A stretch of DNA of 64,000 nucleotides from Cellulomonas sp. 73-145. GTDB lineage: Bacteria > Actinomycetota > Actinomycetes > Actinomycetales > Cellulomonadaceae. A model generated the notes under the pieces. That model was given only the letters and a program-made list of their open reading frames with translations. It had not been told where the DNA came from and searched no databases. The stretch lies in assembly GCA_001898185.1 (NCBI GenBank), contig MKTI01000010.1, positions 1 through 64,000 on the forward strand, written 5' to 3'. A program made the translations under genes and the position numbers. Shown one piece after another: positions 8,590-16,604 of the stretch; position 1 is the first letter of the stretch; each line of letters opens with the position of its first letter.

Positions 8590-8900
8590 GACATTCCCTC
8601 CCCGCTCAACGGAGGAGTCGGTCGAGCCGGCCGGCTCACGCACGGCGCCGTGCGCTCGCGCGCACCACCAGCCTAGTGAACCGAGCTCGTCACGTCCGGA
8701 GTCTGCAGACGGGGACTCGGGCCCGTGAACTGGGGAATCGCCTCGACCCACGCGCCGAGCTCGGGCCGCGTCACCTGGGCCAGGCGTCGCATCAGGTTCG
8801 TCGAACGTGCGCGTCTCGTGACAAGCAGCACGCCGAGTGCCAGCACCGCAGGGAACGCTCGTTCATGGTGCGCCCGTTCGTGGGGCGCGTGGCGCCCCCG
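8590..8900. other. Intergenic region upstream of the stress operon
   Basis: About 310 bases between the first universal stress gene and the YnfA gene. It should hold the stress operon promoter. The only coding-like signal is a 57-codon minus-strand frame listed separately. No repeat or RNA gene was recognised. Confidence 0.5.
8673..8846 (-). CDS. Possible small protein or gene remnant, unknown function
   Basis: A minus-strand frame of 57 codons from GTG at 8846 to TAG at 8673. Third codon positions are mostly G or C, and the translation looks protein-like: a short hydrophobic start (MLALGVLLVTRRA), a basic middle, then ELGAWVEAIPQFTGP. No ribosome site is clear. The frame stays open further upstream into the YnfA coding region, so this may be the C-terminal remnant of a lost gene. 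It lies in what would otherwise be the promoter region of the universal stress operon. Confidence 0.25.
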   Translation of the reverse strand: MLALGVLLVTRRARSTNLMRRLAQVTRPELGAWVEAIPQFTGPSPRLQTPDVTSSVH

Positions 8901-9239
8901 TCACTGCCCGCTGCGCGGCGCGTACATGATGACGCCGACGCCGGCGAGGCACACCAGGACGCCGACGACGTCCCACCGGTCCGGTCGGTAGCCGTCGGCC
9001 ACCATCGCCCAGGCCAGGGACCCCGCGACGAACACCCCGCCGTAGGCCGCGAGAATCCGGCCGAAGGAGCCGGCCGGCTGCAGCGTCGCGAAGAAGCCGT
9101 ACACCCCCAGGCCGGCCACACCGGCGACCACCCACGGCCAACCGCGGTGCTCCCGCACCCCTTGCCAGACCAGCCATGCGCCGCCGATCTCGAACACGGC
9201 GGCGCCGAGGAACGCGGCGATCGATCGGACCAGGGTCAT
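8901..9239 (-). CDS. YnfA family small membrane protein
   Basis: A 112-residue protein with four predicted membrane helices, matching the UPF0060/YnfA family in length and in the segments [27 protein letters not shown] and [20 protein letters not shown]. YnfA proteins resemble small multidrug resistance exporters, but their substrate is not settled. The start at 9239 is chosen because it gives the family length and has GGAG about eight bases ahead. The longer frame upstream is Pro/Arg-rich and not family-like. Confidence 0.88.
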   Translation of the reverse strand: MTLVRSIAAFLGAAVFEIGGAWLVWQGVREHRGWPWVVAGVAGLGVYGFFATLQPAGSFGRILAAYGGVFVAGSLAWAMVADGYRPDRWDVVGVLVCLAGVGVIMYAPRSGQ

Positions 9240-9387
9240 CGCAGGCTCCACGGTGGGCGGCACGGGCCCTCCGACGGTACGGGCACCGAGCACGCCAGGG
9301 CATCGCTGATCACGCTCCACGTCCAGCTCAGACGACGGTCGGCTGAGGAGACGGTCGGCTCCGCGTGCATCCGGCCGTCCAGCTCCG

Positions 9388-9424
9388 TTGACATCCCGCT
9401 ATTTCACGTTAATGCTCACACACA
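9388..9424 (+). promoter_or_regulatory. Consensus -35 promoter of a leaderless TetR gene
   Basis: TTGACA at 9388-9393 is followed after 16 bases by TAATGC at 9410-9415. Transcription would begin at or next to the ATG at 9424, which lacks a ribosome site. The local sequence is AT-rich compared with its surroundings. Confidence 0.5.
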
Positions 9425-10068
9425 TGAATATCGGCCGGACTGAGACCGTGCCCGGCGTCCGTACGACGGCCTCGCCCCGGGCGTACGTGATGCGCGAGCG
9501 CGCCGAGCAGGTCGAGCACACCCGTCGCTCGGCTCTGGTCGCGTGCGCCGAGCTGGCGTACGAGGTGCCCCTGGCCGCCCTGACGCTCGCCCGGGTCGCC
9601 GAGCGCGCCGGGGTGTCCGTCCAGACGCTGCTTCGCCAGTTCGGCAGCCGTGAGGGGCTGCTCGACGCGGCCCACGAGTGGGGGGTGCGGGAGGTGCTCG
9701 CGGAGAGGCCCGCCGACCCGGGTGATCTCGACGCCTCCTTCGACGCCCTCATGACGCACTACGAGGCTCGCGGGGACGGCGTCCTGCTGCTGCTCGGGCA
9801 GGAGTCCTTCGAACCCAGAGCACGCCTGGTCACGGAGCGGGGCAGGCAGCTGCACCGCGACTGGGTGGGCACGGTGTTCGCCCCGTGGCTGGACGTGGCC
9901 AGGGACCCCGAGGCCCTGTGGGACGAGCTGGTCGTGGTGACCGACGTCTACGCGTGGAAGCTGCTGCGTCGAGACCGCGGGATGGACGCGGCCTGGACCG
10001 CTCGGCGCATGCGCGCACTGGTCGACGCCGTCCTGGCGGCGACGACGCCCGCTGTGGTTCACGACTGA
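9424..10068 (+). CDS. TetR family transcriptional regulator
   Basis: A 214-residue regulator with an N-terminal TetR DNA-binding domain. The helix-turn-helix lies at about residues 45-70 (LARVAERAGVSVQTLLRQFG) and is followed by the usual SREGLLDA segment. The C-terminal ligand domain is not family-specific to my eye. I chose ATG 9424 because it lies at the expected transcription start of the promoter just upstream; an in-frame ATG at 9409 is an alternative. It ends ten bases before the glycosyltransferase gene, so it probably controls that gene and itself. Confidence 0.88.
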   Translation: MNIGRTETVPGVRTTASPRAYVMRERAEQVEHTRRSALVACAELAYEVPLAALTLARVAERAGVSVQTLLRQFGSREGLLDAAHEWGVREVLAERPADPGDLDASFDALMTHYEARGDGVLLLLGQESFEPRARLVTERGRQLHRDWVGTVFAPWLDVARDPEALWDELVVVTDVYAWKLLRRDRGMDAAWTARRMRALVDAVLAATTPAVVHD

Positions 10069-10078
10069 GAGGTGCCCC

Positions 10079-11194
10079 ATGTCCCGGGTCATGTTCATCG
10101 GTCTGGACGCAGGGGGCAACGTGCCCCCGGTCCTCGCGATCGCTGCCGCGCTGCGCGCACAGCGCCATGAGGTGGAGCTGGCGGGGTACAGGGACCCGCA
10201 GCTGCCAGGCATCGCGACCACGTCGGTGGAGCCGCTGGGGGCGTTCGAGGTGGCCCGGGCGTCCAGCACGGCCAGGGTGCTGGCCCGGTACGTCCACGTC
10301 GCCGTGAGCCCCGCGGTGGAGCGGCGGGTCGGCACCCTGATCGCCGAACGGCGCCCCGACGCCGTGGTCGTCGACTGCATGATGCTGTCAGCGGTCCAGG
10401 CCGCCACCCGGAGCGGCGTGCCGACCACGGTGCTGTTCCACACGTTCGCCGCGTTCTGGACGGGCCGGTGGGCGCGCGGGCCGGTCGGGTTGGCCGCCCG
10501 CCTGCGAGGCCTGGTGCCGGCGCAGGTCTGGGGCCGGGCCGAGAGGCGGCTCGTCGCAAGCGACCAGGACCTGGACCCGGAGCCCGATGGCGGAGGCTTC
10601 GACTGGACCGGGCCCACCGAGGTCGGTGCACCTGCGCTCCCGCGGGCTGCAGCCGAGCCGCCGCTGGTGCTGCTCAGTCTCAGCTCGACCTGGTTCCCGG
10701 GACAGGCCGACGCCTACCGGCGCATCATCGACGCCCTGGGGCAGCTGCCGGTCCGCGCGATCGTCACCACGGGTGGCGCGCAGGTCGAGGGCAGCCTCCG
10801 AGCACCCTCGAACGTACAGATCCGGGGCAGGGCCCCCCACGAGCAGATCCTGCCGCACGCCTCGCTGCTCATCGGGCACGGTGGCCACTCCACGACCTTC
10901 AAGGCGCTTGCTCACGGGGTGCCGGTCCTCGTCGTGCCCATGCACCCGCTGCTCGACCAGCCGATCGTCGGGCGTGCCGTCGCCGACGCAGGCGTCGGCG
11001 GCCTGCTGGCGAAGTCCGCCAGCTCCGCAGCGATCCGCGACGCCGTCCAGGACAGGTTGGCTGACCGGGCGATGGCGGCGGCGGCAGCGCGGATGGGGGA
11101 GCGGCTACGGAGCCACGACGGCGCCCGCACCGCGGCCGGCCGGATCGCGGCCGCGCTGGGACCGAGCCTCAGGACCCCGGACACCCGGCTCTAG
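10079..11194 (+). CDS. GT1 family glycosyltransferase (macrolide glycosyltransferase-like)
   Basis: A 371-residue GT-B fold glycosyltransferase of the UDP-glucuronosyl/macrolide type. It starts with an N-terminal acceptor domain (LDAGGNVPPVLAIAAAL). The C-terminal donor domain carries the family motif at about residues 265-290: GHGGHSTTFKALAHGVPVL, then PMHPLLDQPI. These enzymes add a sugar to small hydrophobic molecules, including antibiotics. Ribosome site GAGAGG lies ahead of the ATG, and the gene follows a TetR gene in the same direction. That arrangement suits inducible modification of a toxic small molecule, which is inference. Confidence 0.82.
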   Translation: MSRVMFIGLDAGGNVPPVLAIAAALRAQRHEVELAGYRDPQLPGIATTSVEPLGAFEVARASSTARVLARYVHVAVSPAVERRVGTLIAERRPDAVVVDCMMLSAVQAATRSGVPTTVLFHTFAAFWTGRWARGPVGLAARLRGLVPAQVWGRAERRLVASDQDLDPEPDGGGFDWTGPTEVGAPALPRAAAEPPLVLLSLSSTWFPGQADAYRRIIDALGQLPVRAIVTTGGAQVEGSLRAPSNVQIRGRAPHEQILPHASLLIGHGGHSTTFKALAHGVPVLVVPMHPLLDQPIVGRAVADAGVGGLLAKSASSAAIRDAVQDRLADRAMAAAAARMGERLRSHDGARTAAGRIAAALGPSLRTPDTRL

Positions 11195-11318
11195 CCAGGG
11201 CCCGGACGCGGCGACCCACGTAACGGTCGGGTCCGCCAACCCGGCGGCCGGGGGCGGTGCGGTGATGCTGCGCACCCCGGTGGAGGCGGTCGCACCAGTG
11301 GGTGGGAGCGCGGTGCTC

Positions 11319-12413
11319 CTACACGGTCCGAGAAGGAGCTGGAGTGGGCCCCACCGGGACCAGGAGACGAAGCGTGGTGCCGGTGCCCGGAGTGGGCGTG
11401 ACGGCGAGCGTGCCGCCGTGGCGGGTGATCGTCTCGCGGATGGTGAACAGGCCCAGACCATGGGTAGGCCGGCGGGGCGTGGGATCCGGTGCGGCGGGGA
11501 TCGCAGCGGTGCGGTCGGGGTCAGCGGGGGCCGGTGGACGGTCCGTCGAGGACGACGGCCGGTGGGCGAAGCGGTCGAACAACCGGTCCGCCTCCGGCCC
11601 GCTCAGCGTGGGGCCCTCGTCGTGCACGTCGACGGCGACGAAGCGACCTGCCCTCTCGACGGACACGGTCACGGTGGCCCTCGCCGGGGAGTGGGCGAAG
11701 GCGTTCTCGAGCAGGGCGAGAACGCAGCGGTGGAGCACCGTCGACGGGACGCGCACGGCAAGAGGGGTCGCGCCGGAATGCACCCGCACGGCCAGAGGTG
11801 CCGTGCTGGACGCCTGGGCAGCGCGGACCGCGGCCTCGACCACGGCGTGGACGTCGGCATCGTCGTCGGGCGCCGAGCCGGGCGTCGGGCCGGGCTGCGC
11901 ATCGTCGGACGCGGCGAGCAGATCGTTGACGATGGTGATCAGGACCTGCGCGTCGTCGGCCAGCTCGCGGACCAGGGGTGCCGCCTCGTGGTCCGGACCC
12001 ACGCGGCGGGAGAGCAGCTGGATGCGGGCGTGCAGCACCGTCAGCGGGGTGCGCAGCTCGTGGCTGGCGTCGGCGACGAACCGGCGCTGCCGGTCGAAGG
12101 CGTCCTCCAGCGGCCGGACGGCACGGCGGGCGATGAACAGCGTGGCCACGCCGGCGATCACCACCGCGGCGCCGCCGACCAGCGCGAGGCCCAGCAGCAC
12201 GTGGCCGGCGTCGATGGACAGCGTCAGGTCCCCCGGCTTGGGCGGCTCGACACGCTCCGACGGGGTCGACTGCAGCCACAGGTAGAGCGCGGTGACCGTC
12301 AGCACGCCCGCGACCAGGACGGCCGCGGTGACGGCGACCGCCAGGCCGATCGACACCACGGAGGTGCGCATCGCGCGTCGGGCGTCGGCGGACAGGCGGG
12401 GCCGGTCGCTCAC
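11319..12413 (-). CDS. Sensor histidine kinase of a two-component system
   Basis: A 364-residue membrane kinase. Two N-terminal membrane helices (about 18-47 and 70-95) enclose a short outside loop of roughly 25 residues. The phosphoacceptor motif FVADASHELRTPLT has His118, and the N-box is LALLENAFAH. The G1 region reads DEGPT, lacking the second glycine of the usual DxGxG, and the lid between F-box and G2 (GLGL) carries a Pro/Ala-rich insert. Start GTG at 12413 overlaps the response regulator stop (GTGA). The small outside loop suggests that membrane or envelope state is sensed and not a soluble ligand. It is the last gene of a four-gene operon with PAP2 and DedA proteins. Confidence 0.88.
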   Translation of the reverse strand: MSDRPRLSADARRAMRTSVVSIGLAVAVTAAVLVAGVLTVTALYLWLQSTPSERVEPPKPGDLTLSIDAGHVLLGLALVGGAAVVIAGVATLFIARRAVRPLEDAFDRQRRFVADASHELRTPLTVLHARIQLLSRRVGPDHEAAPLVRELADDAQVLITIVNDLLAASDDAQPGPTPGSAPDDDADVHAVVEAAVRAAQASSTAPLAVRVHSGATPLAVRVPSTVLHRCVLALLENAFAHSPARATVTVSVERAGRFVAVDVHDEGPTLSGPEADRLFDRFAHRPSSSTDRPPAPADPDRTAAIPAAPDPTPRRPTHGLGLFTIRETITRHGGTLAVTPTPGTGTTLRLLVPVGPTPAPSRTV

Positions 12414-13075
12414 GGGTTCCCCAGCCGGTAGCCACGGCCGCGCACCGTCTCGATGAGGTCGCGGTCCGTCTTGCGCCGCAGGTAGTGCACGTACGCGTCG
12501 ACCGTGCCCTCCGCCTCGCCGTGCGGGAACACCGCGGCGAGGATCTGGGGGCGGCTGAACACGCGGCCCGGCTCGGCGGCAAGCATCCCGAGCAGCGCGT
12601 CCTCGCGGACGGTGAGCAGGATCCGGCCGGTGTAGGGGGAGTGGATCTCGCCGGAGCCGGGATGGTAGGTCCACCGGCCGAGCTGCTTCTCCGGGCCGGT
12701 GTGGTCGCGGGTCAGCGCGCGCAGCCGGGCGAGGAGCTCGTCGAGCTCGAACGGCTTGACCAGGTAGTCGTCGGCACCCGCGTCGAGGCCCGCGACCAGG
12801 TCAGCCGTGGTGCCCAGCGCCGTGAGCAGCAGCACCGGGGTGGCGACGTGCCGGGCGCGCAGCCGACGCACCACCTCGAGGCCGTCGAGCGTCGGGACGC
12901 GGCGGTCCAGCACCAGCAGGTCGAACTCGCCGGTCAGCGCGTGCTCCAGGGCCACCGCGCCGTCCGCGACGAGGGTCACGTCGTAGACGTCGGACAGCAG
13001 CTCGGCGACCACGGGGGCGAGGCGCGGGTCGTCCTCGAGGAGCAGCAGCGACAGACGACGGGTCGGGGCCGTCAT
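12410..13075 (-). CDS. OmpR-family response regulator
   Basis: A 221-residue regulator. The receiver domain (about 8-120) has the acidic cluster LEDD, phosphoacceptor Asp57 in LVLDRRVP, Thr85 and Lys107 in VKPFE. The C-terminal winged helix ends in DAYVHYLRRKTD and TVRGRGYRL, typical of OmpR/PhoB proteins. It is phosphorylated by the coupled kinase downstream. The gene starts three bases after the DedA stop codon, so it belongs to the same operon and may regulate it. Confidence 0.93.
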   Translation of the reverse strand: MTAPTRRLSLLLLEDDPRLAPVVAELLSDVYDVTLVADGAVALEHALTGEFDLLVLDRRVPTLDGLEVVRRLRARHVATPVLLLTALGTTADLVAGLDAGADDYLVKPFELDELLARLRALTRDHTGPEKQLGRWTYHPGSGEIHSPYTGRILLTVREDALLGMLAAEPGRVFSRPQILAAVFPHGEAEGTVDAYVHYLRRKTDRDLIETVRGRGYRLGNP

Positions 13076-13078
13076 CGC

Positions 13079-13771
13079 TCACGCACTGCGGTCGGCATCC
13101 ACCAGCTCACGGTCCTGATTCTGGCCGCGTCGACGCAGACCCGTGGCCACCAGGGGCAGCACGGAGACGACCACCACGACGATCGCGAGCAGGTCGATGT
13201 TCTTGGCGACGAACGGGATGCCGCCGAGCAGCAGCGCGACGAACGTCAGCCCGACCACCCACAGCAGGGCGCCGGTGACGTTCCAGACGAGGAACCGGCG
13301 GTAGCGCAGCCGGGCGGTGCCCGCGACGAGCGGCACATAGGTCCGCACGATGGGCACGAACCGGGCCAGGACCAGGGACACCGGCCCGTACCGGTCGAAG
13401 AACCGCTCGGCCTCCGCCAGCCGCGCCGTGGTCAGCACGCGGGCGTCGTCCGTGAAGAATCGGCGGCCGAAGCGGTGGCCGAGCCAGTACCCGGTCTGGT
13501 CACCGGCTACGGCGGCGAGCAGGGCGACCACGGCGATCGCCCACGGGGACAGACCGAGCGGGGCGCGCAGCAGCACGGCGGTGAGGATCAGGGAGTCGCC
13601 CGGGAGGAACGGGAACAGCACGCCGGACTCGATGAAGATCATCACCGCGATGCCGGCCAGCGCCCACGGGCCCAGGGCATGCAGCAGGTGCTCGGGGGAG
13701 ACGGACAGGCCGCTGGCCACGCTCGTGGCGTGGGTGGCGGCGAGGCCGGTGGTGGTCAGTGCAGCGATCAC
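13079..13771 (-). CDS. DedA family membrane protein
   Basis: A 230-residue polytopic membrane protein of the DedA/SNARE-associated family. The motifs FIESGVLFPFLPGDS, GDQTGYWLGHRFG and RFVPIVRTYVPLVAG are diagnostic. Members include undecaprenyl phosphate and phospholipid translocases. Start GTG at 13771 overlaps the PAP2 stop (GTGA). Co-translation with a PAP2 phosphatase fits joint work on lipid carrier recycling: dephosphorylation outside followed by return of the monophosphate. That link is inferred from context and family knowledge. Confidence 0.9.
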   Translation of the reverse strand: MIAALTTTGLAATHATSVASGLSVSPEHLLHALGPWALAGIAVMIFIESGVLFPFLPGDSLILTAVLLRAPLGLSPWAIAVVALLAAVAGDQTGYWLGHRFGRRFFTDDARVLTTARLAEAERFFDRYGPVSLVLARFVPIVRTYVPLVAGTARLRYRRFLVWNVTGALLWVVGLTFVALLLGGIPFVAKNIDLLAIVVVVVSVLPLVATGLRRRGQNQDRELVDADRSA

Positions 13772-14571
13772 GCGTGGTCTCCTTCAGGGGGGACGGACGG
13801 CTGGTCGGACGACGGGGCGTCCGGTGCGCAGGGGTCGAGGTGCACGACCGCCAGCAGTCTGCGGGCCGGCCTCGTCATGACCAGGGCGGACAGGAACGCG
13901 AACGCGCACACCGCGTAGACGGCGGCCGCCGTCACGTCGAGCGGGTAGTGCAGGCCGAGGTAGACGCGGGACGCCGCGACGGCTGCGACCAGGACCACGC
14001 CCGCGGGCACCAGCCAGGCCCGGTGCCGGCGGGGGAGCACGGCCAGCGCGACCAGGACGAGCACCGTGGCCACGGTGGTGTGCCCGCTCGGGTAGCCGAA
14101 GCTGGTGTCCACCGGCGGGGGTGAGACGAGCAGGGCGACGTCGGGTCGCGGACGATGCACGAGAACCTTCAGCACAATCCCGCCGGCCAGGGTCGCGCCG
14201 GCGATACCGAGCAGCACCGCCGCGCGCCGCAACCCGATCCAGCGGGCGGCCACAGCACACGTCACCAGCAGCAGGACGAACCCCACCGGCGGCGAGACCA
14301 CGGTGCCGATCAGCCCCGCGGCCGCGTCCCATGCGGGTGCGTGGTGCGCCGAGAACCACTGGACGACGCTCAGCTCGCCGCTGGTCCACCCCGGCAGCGG
14401 GGCGAGGACGAGCCCGACGAGGGTCACCGCCACCAGCCCGGCGGCCGCGGTCACGGGCCGCACCCTTCCCCGGGTCCCCGGTGTCGTCGGGCTCATGCCC
14501 GCTACCGGCCTGTCCGACGGCTTGACGCGACTCGCTGTCGCGCGCTTGGCGGAGGTGGTGGTGCTGGTCAC
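13768..14571 (-). CDS. PAP2 family membrane phosphatase
   Basis: A 267-residue membrane phosphatase of the type 2 phosphatidic acid phosphatase family. The three active-site motifs are present: KVLVHRPRPD, YPSGHTT and SRVYLGLHYPLD. They are spread over about six helices. Substrates in the family include undecaprenyl pyrophosphate and phosphatidylglycerol phosphate. GTG at 14571 is preferred because AGGAAGG precedes it; an ATG 25 codons in is the alternative. It is the first gene of the operon PAP2 - DedA - response regulator - kinase. The N-terminal about 35 residues are Ser/Thr/Arg-rich and cytoplasmic. Confidence 0.9.
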   Translation of the reverse strand: MTSTTTSAKRATASRVKPSDRPVAGMSPTTPGTRGRVRPVTAAAGLVAVTLVGLVLAPLPGWTSGELSVVQWFSAHHAPAWDAAAGLIGTVVSPPVGFVLLLVTCAVAARWIGLRRAAVLLGIAGATLAGGIVLKVLVHRPRPDVALLVSPPPVDTSFGYPSGHTTVATVLVLVALAVLPRRHRAWLVPAGVVLVAAVAASRVYLGLHYPLDVTAAAVYAVCAFAFLSALVMTRPARRLLAVVHLDPCAPDAPSSDQPSVPPEGDHA

Positions 14572-14666
14572 GGGGCTGCCTTCCTGCAGACGTCCCCGTC
14601 AGCGTTGCGGGCGGCGGCCAAGAAACCGCCAAGGCAGCCGGTCGTGCTCGTCCGGGTGGCCGCCGG

Positions 14667-15710
14667 TCAGGCGGCCTCCGCCCGCGCGCAGAGCTCCCGC
14701 ACGGCGACGGCGACGGCGGCTGGCTCGCCGACCATGGTCAGGTGCCGACCGCCGGGGACGATGGTCGCTGGAGTCGCTCCGATGAGGCGAGCGGTCTCGC
14801 CGGGTGCCGTGGCGGAGAAGACGGTGTCGGCCTGACCGAAGACCACGGCCTTGGGCAGAGGCAGCTGGGCCAGGCGTGACAGCTGGTCCGCCGTGAACCC
14901 CGAGACCGGCTGGCTCAGGCGCTTGAACAACGCGGCCTCACCACCGGCCACCCGGTAGGGCCGTCGCCACACGTCCAGCCCCGCCTGGTCCAGCGGGGCG
15001 CAGTCCGGTCCGCACTGGGCCGCGTAGACCTTCTTCAGCAGGGCGTCGGAACGAAGCGCCAGGCGCAGGGCCGCCGTGCTGTACAGGGACCACGGTGCGC
15101 GACTCAGGTCGGGCCGGCGGCCCGCGCCGGCACCGGTGTCCAGACCGTCCCCGTCGAGGAACATGACGCCGCCCACCTCGTCCGGCGCGCGCAACGCGGC
15201 ACCGGCGACGGCCGCAGCGCCCGCCGAGTGCCCGACGAGCACCGGCCGGTCCAGGTGCAGCGCCGCGATCAGGCCCACCAGCTGGGTCACCTCGTCGTCC
15301 TTCGTTCCACCACCGGCCTGACCGGTGTAGCCCCAGCCGACCACGTCGTAGGCGTACACGACGTGGTCGACGCTCAGGTGCGTAGCCAGGGGTGCCCAGA
15401 CCTGGGCGTTCTCGGCGAAGCCGTGCACCAGCACGATCGGCGTACCGCGCTCGCCCCAGCGCACCAGCCGGGTGTGCACCCCCGCGGCCTCCACGAACGT
15501 CAGTCCCGCCGGCCGGGGGAGCGGCGTGCCCGTCGTTAGGTCCACCAGCGCCGCGGCCACCGTCACCGTGACCACCACCGTCAGCAGCGTGATGAGCGTG
15601 CGGCGAACTACGCGACGAAGCCGGCGTCCCCGAGGAGGACCCGCTGGTGGCACGGCTCTGGCCACCGCGTCGGACCCCCCGGGATTCCCGGCGGTCACCG
15701 GCACGTCCAT
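14667..15710 (-). CDS. Membrane-anchored alpha/beta hydrolase
   Basis: A 347-residue protein with an N-terminal membrane helix (TLITLLTVVVTVTVAAALVDL region, about residues 35-58) and an outside alpha/beta hydrolase domain. The HGFAENAQVW oxyanion motif, the nucleophile elbow GHSAGA, an acidic residue in FGQADTVF and a late His in GGRHLTMVG form the catalytic set. Start ATG 15710 is chosen for its GAGGAGGG ribosome site. Such enzymes are esterases, lipases or haloperoxidase-like, and the substrate is unknown. It is transcribed toward the PAP2 operon with about 95 bases between. Confidence 0.85.
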   Translation of the reverse strand: MDVPVTAGNPGGSDAVARAVPPAGPPRGRRLRRVVRRTLITLLTVVVTVTVAAALVDLTTGTPLPRPAGLTFVEAAGVHTRLVRWGERGTPIVLVHGFAENAQVWAPLATHLSVDHVVYAYDVVGWGYTGQAGGGTKDDEVTQLVGLIAALHLDRPVLVGHSAGAAAVAGAALRAPDEVGGVMFLDGDGLDTGAGAGRRPDLSRAPWSLYSTAALRLALRSDALLKKVYAAQCGPDCAPLDQAGLDVWRRPYRVAGGEAALFKRLSQPVSGFTADQLSRLAQLPLPKAVVFGQADTVFSATAPGETARLIGATPATIVPGGRHLTMVGEPAAVAVAVRELCARAEAA

Positions 15711-15809
15711 GGCACCCTCCTCGACCCCAGAGCGACACACCGCCGAAGCGTGCAGCCGCGGTCCTGCTGGCGCGGTCCGCGCGGCCCCCTGGGAGTTTGC
15801 GTCATCGGG

Positions 15810-16109
15810 TCAGGCCTTCGTGATCGCGGCCCTCAGCTGGTCGAGCGTCGGAGCGCCGGCGAGCCCGTCGGGCGTCACGTACAGCCGGCAGGTGAGCCCG
15901 ACGGTCGTCCGAGGGCCGGCGAAGACGTCCACGCCGTCCACCAGGATGGTGGGGGAGCCGCCGAAGCGGAGGCGCTCGGCCTCCTGAGCCGTCTCGACGC
16001 GCCGGCGGCTCACCGTCACATCAGGCCGTTCCGCCGCGAGCTGGGCCAGGCGCCGGTCGGCCACCTGCCAGTTCGGGCAGCCGTCGAAATAGAGCAGGGT
16101 GACGTCCAC
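15810..16109 (-). CDS. Small thioredoxin-like CPNW protein under MerR control
   Basis: A 99-residue protein starting MDVTLLYFDGCPNW. The YFDGCPNW motif belongs to a small family of thioredoxin-fold proteins, some described with alkylmercury lyase-like proteins and found beside heavy-metal regulators. The Cys is single (CPNW, not CxxC). A later GGSPTILVDGVD segment is a thioredoxin-type cis-Pro region, and a second Cys occurs in LTCRLY. GTG at 16109 sits at the expected transcription start of the MerR-type promoter, so it is probably leaderless. A metal- or redox-related role is likely but not shown. Confidence 0.7.
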   Translation of the reverse strand: MDVTLLYFDGCPNWQVADRRLAQLAAERPDVTVSRRRVETAQEAERLRFGGSPTILVDGVDVFAGPRTTVGLTCRLYVTPDGLAGAPTLDQLRAAITKA

Positions 16110-16115
16110 GCCGCG

Positions 16116-16147
16116 ACCGTAAACCTTGAACCCCAGTACAAGGTCAA
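16116..16147 (-). promoter_or_regulatory. MerR-type operator/promoter with long spacer
   Basis: On the minus strand TTGACC (16142-16147) and TACGGT (16116-16121) are separated by 20 bases, or 19 if the -10 is read as TTACGG. The spacer holds a perfect dyad, ACCTTG at 16123-16128 (plus strand) and CAAGGT at 16139-16144. Overlong spacers with a central dyad are the hallmark of MerR-controlled promoters. It points at the CPNW gene, with the MerR gene divergent. Confidence 0.7.
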
Positions 16148-16164
16148 GCAGCTACCGTGAGCCC

Positions 16165-16566
16165 ATGCTGATCGGGGAGCTCGCCCAGCAGACAGGCCTG
16201 ACGAGCCAGACCATCCGGTTCTACGAACGTCAGGGGCTGCTGCACCCGGCTGCGCGCGGCGCCAACGGCTACCGCAGCTACGACGACTCCGCGGCGGCCC
16301 GAATCCGCTTCGTCCGAGCCGGCCAGGCGGCCGGCCTGTCCCTCGTCCAGATCCGCGGCATCGTCGACCTGCGAGAGCACGGTCAGGCGCCGTGCACCCA
16401 CGTCGCACGGCTGGTCGAGGACGAGCTGGTCGAGGTGCGGCGACGGATCGCCGACCTCGAAGTCCTCCAGACCGAGCTCGAGCAGCTGCGCGAGCGGAGC
16501 CGACGCCTGGATCCGGCCGACTGCACCGACATCGAGGTGTGCCACATCCTCGCCGGCCACGACTAG
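16165..16566 (+). CDS. MerR family metal-responsive regulator
   Basis: A 133-residue MerR protein. The N-terminal winged helix (LIGELAQQTGLTSQTIRFYE, residues 2-21) is typical and is followed by the dimerisation helix. Cys77, Cys120 and Cys126 are in the positions used by lead, cadmium and mercury sensors of this family; Cys77 matches the conserved first ligand. Start ATG 16165 fits the domain start. It is divergent from the CPNW gene and the dyad between them is its likely binding site. Which metal it senses cannot be read from sequence. Confidence 0.88.
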   Translation: MLIGELAQQTGLTSQTIRFYERQGLLHPAARGANGYRSYDDSAAARIRFVRAGQAAGLSLVQIRGIVDLREHGQAPCTHVARLVEDELVEVRRRIADLEVLQTELEQLRERSRRLDPADCTDIEVCHILAGHD

Positions 16567-16604
16567 GGCGTCGTCAGTACCGGCGGAGCCCTGGCCGGGC
16601 GTGC

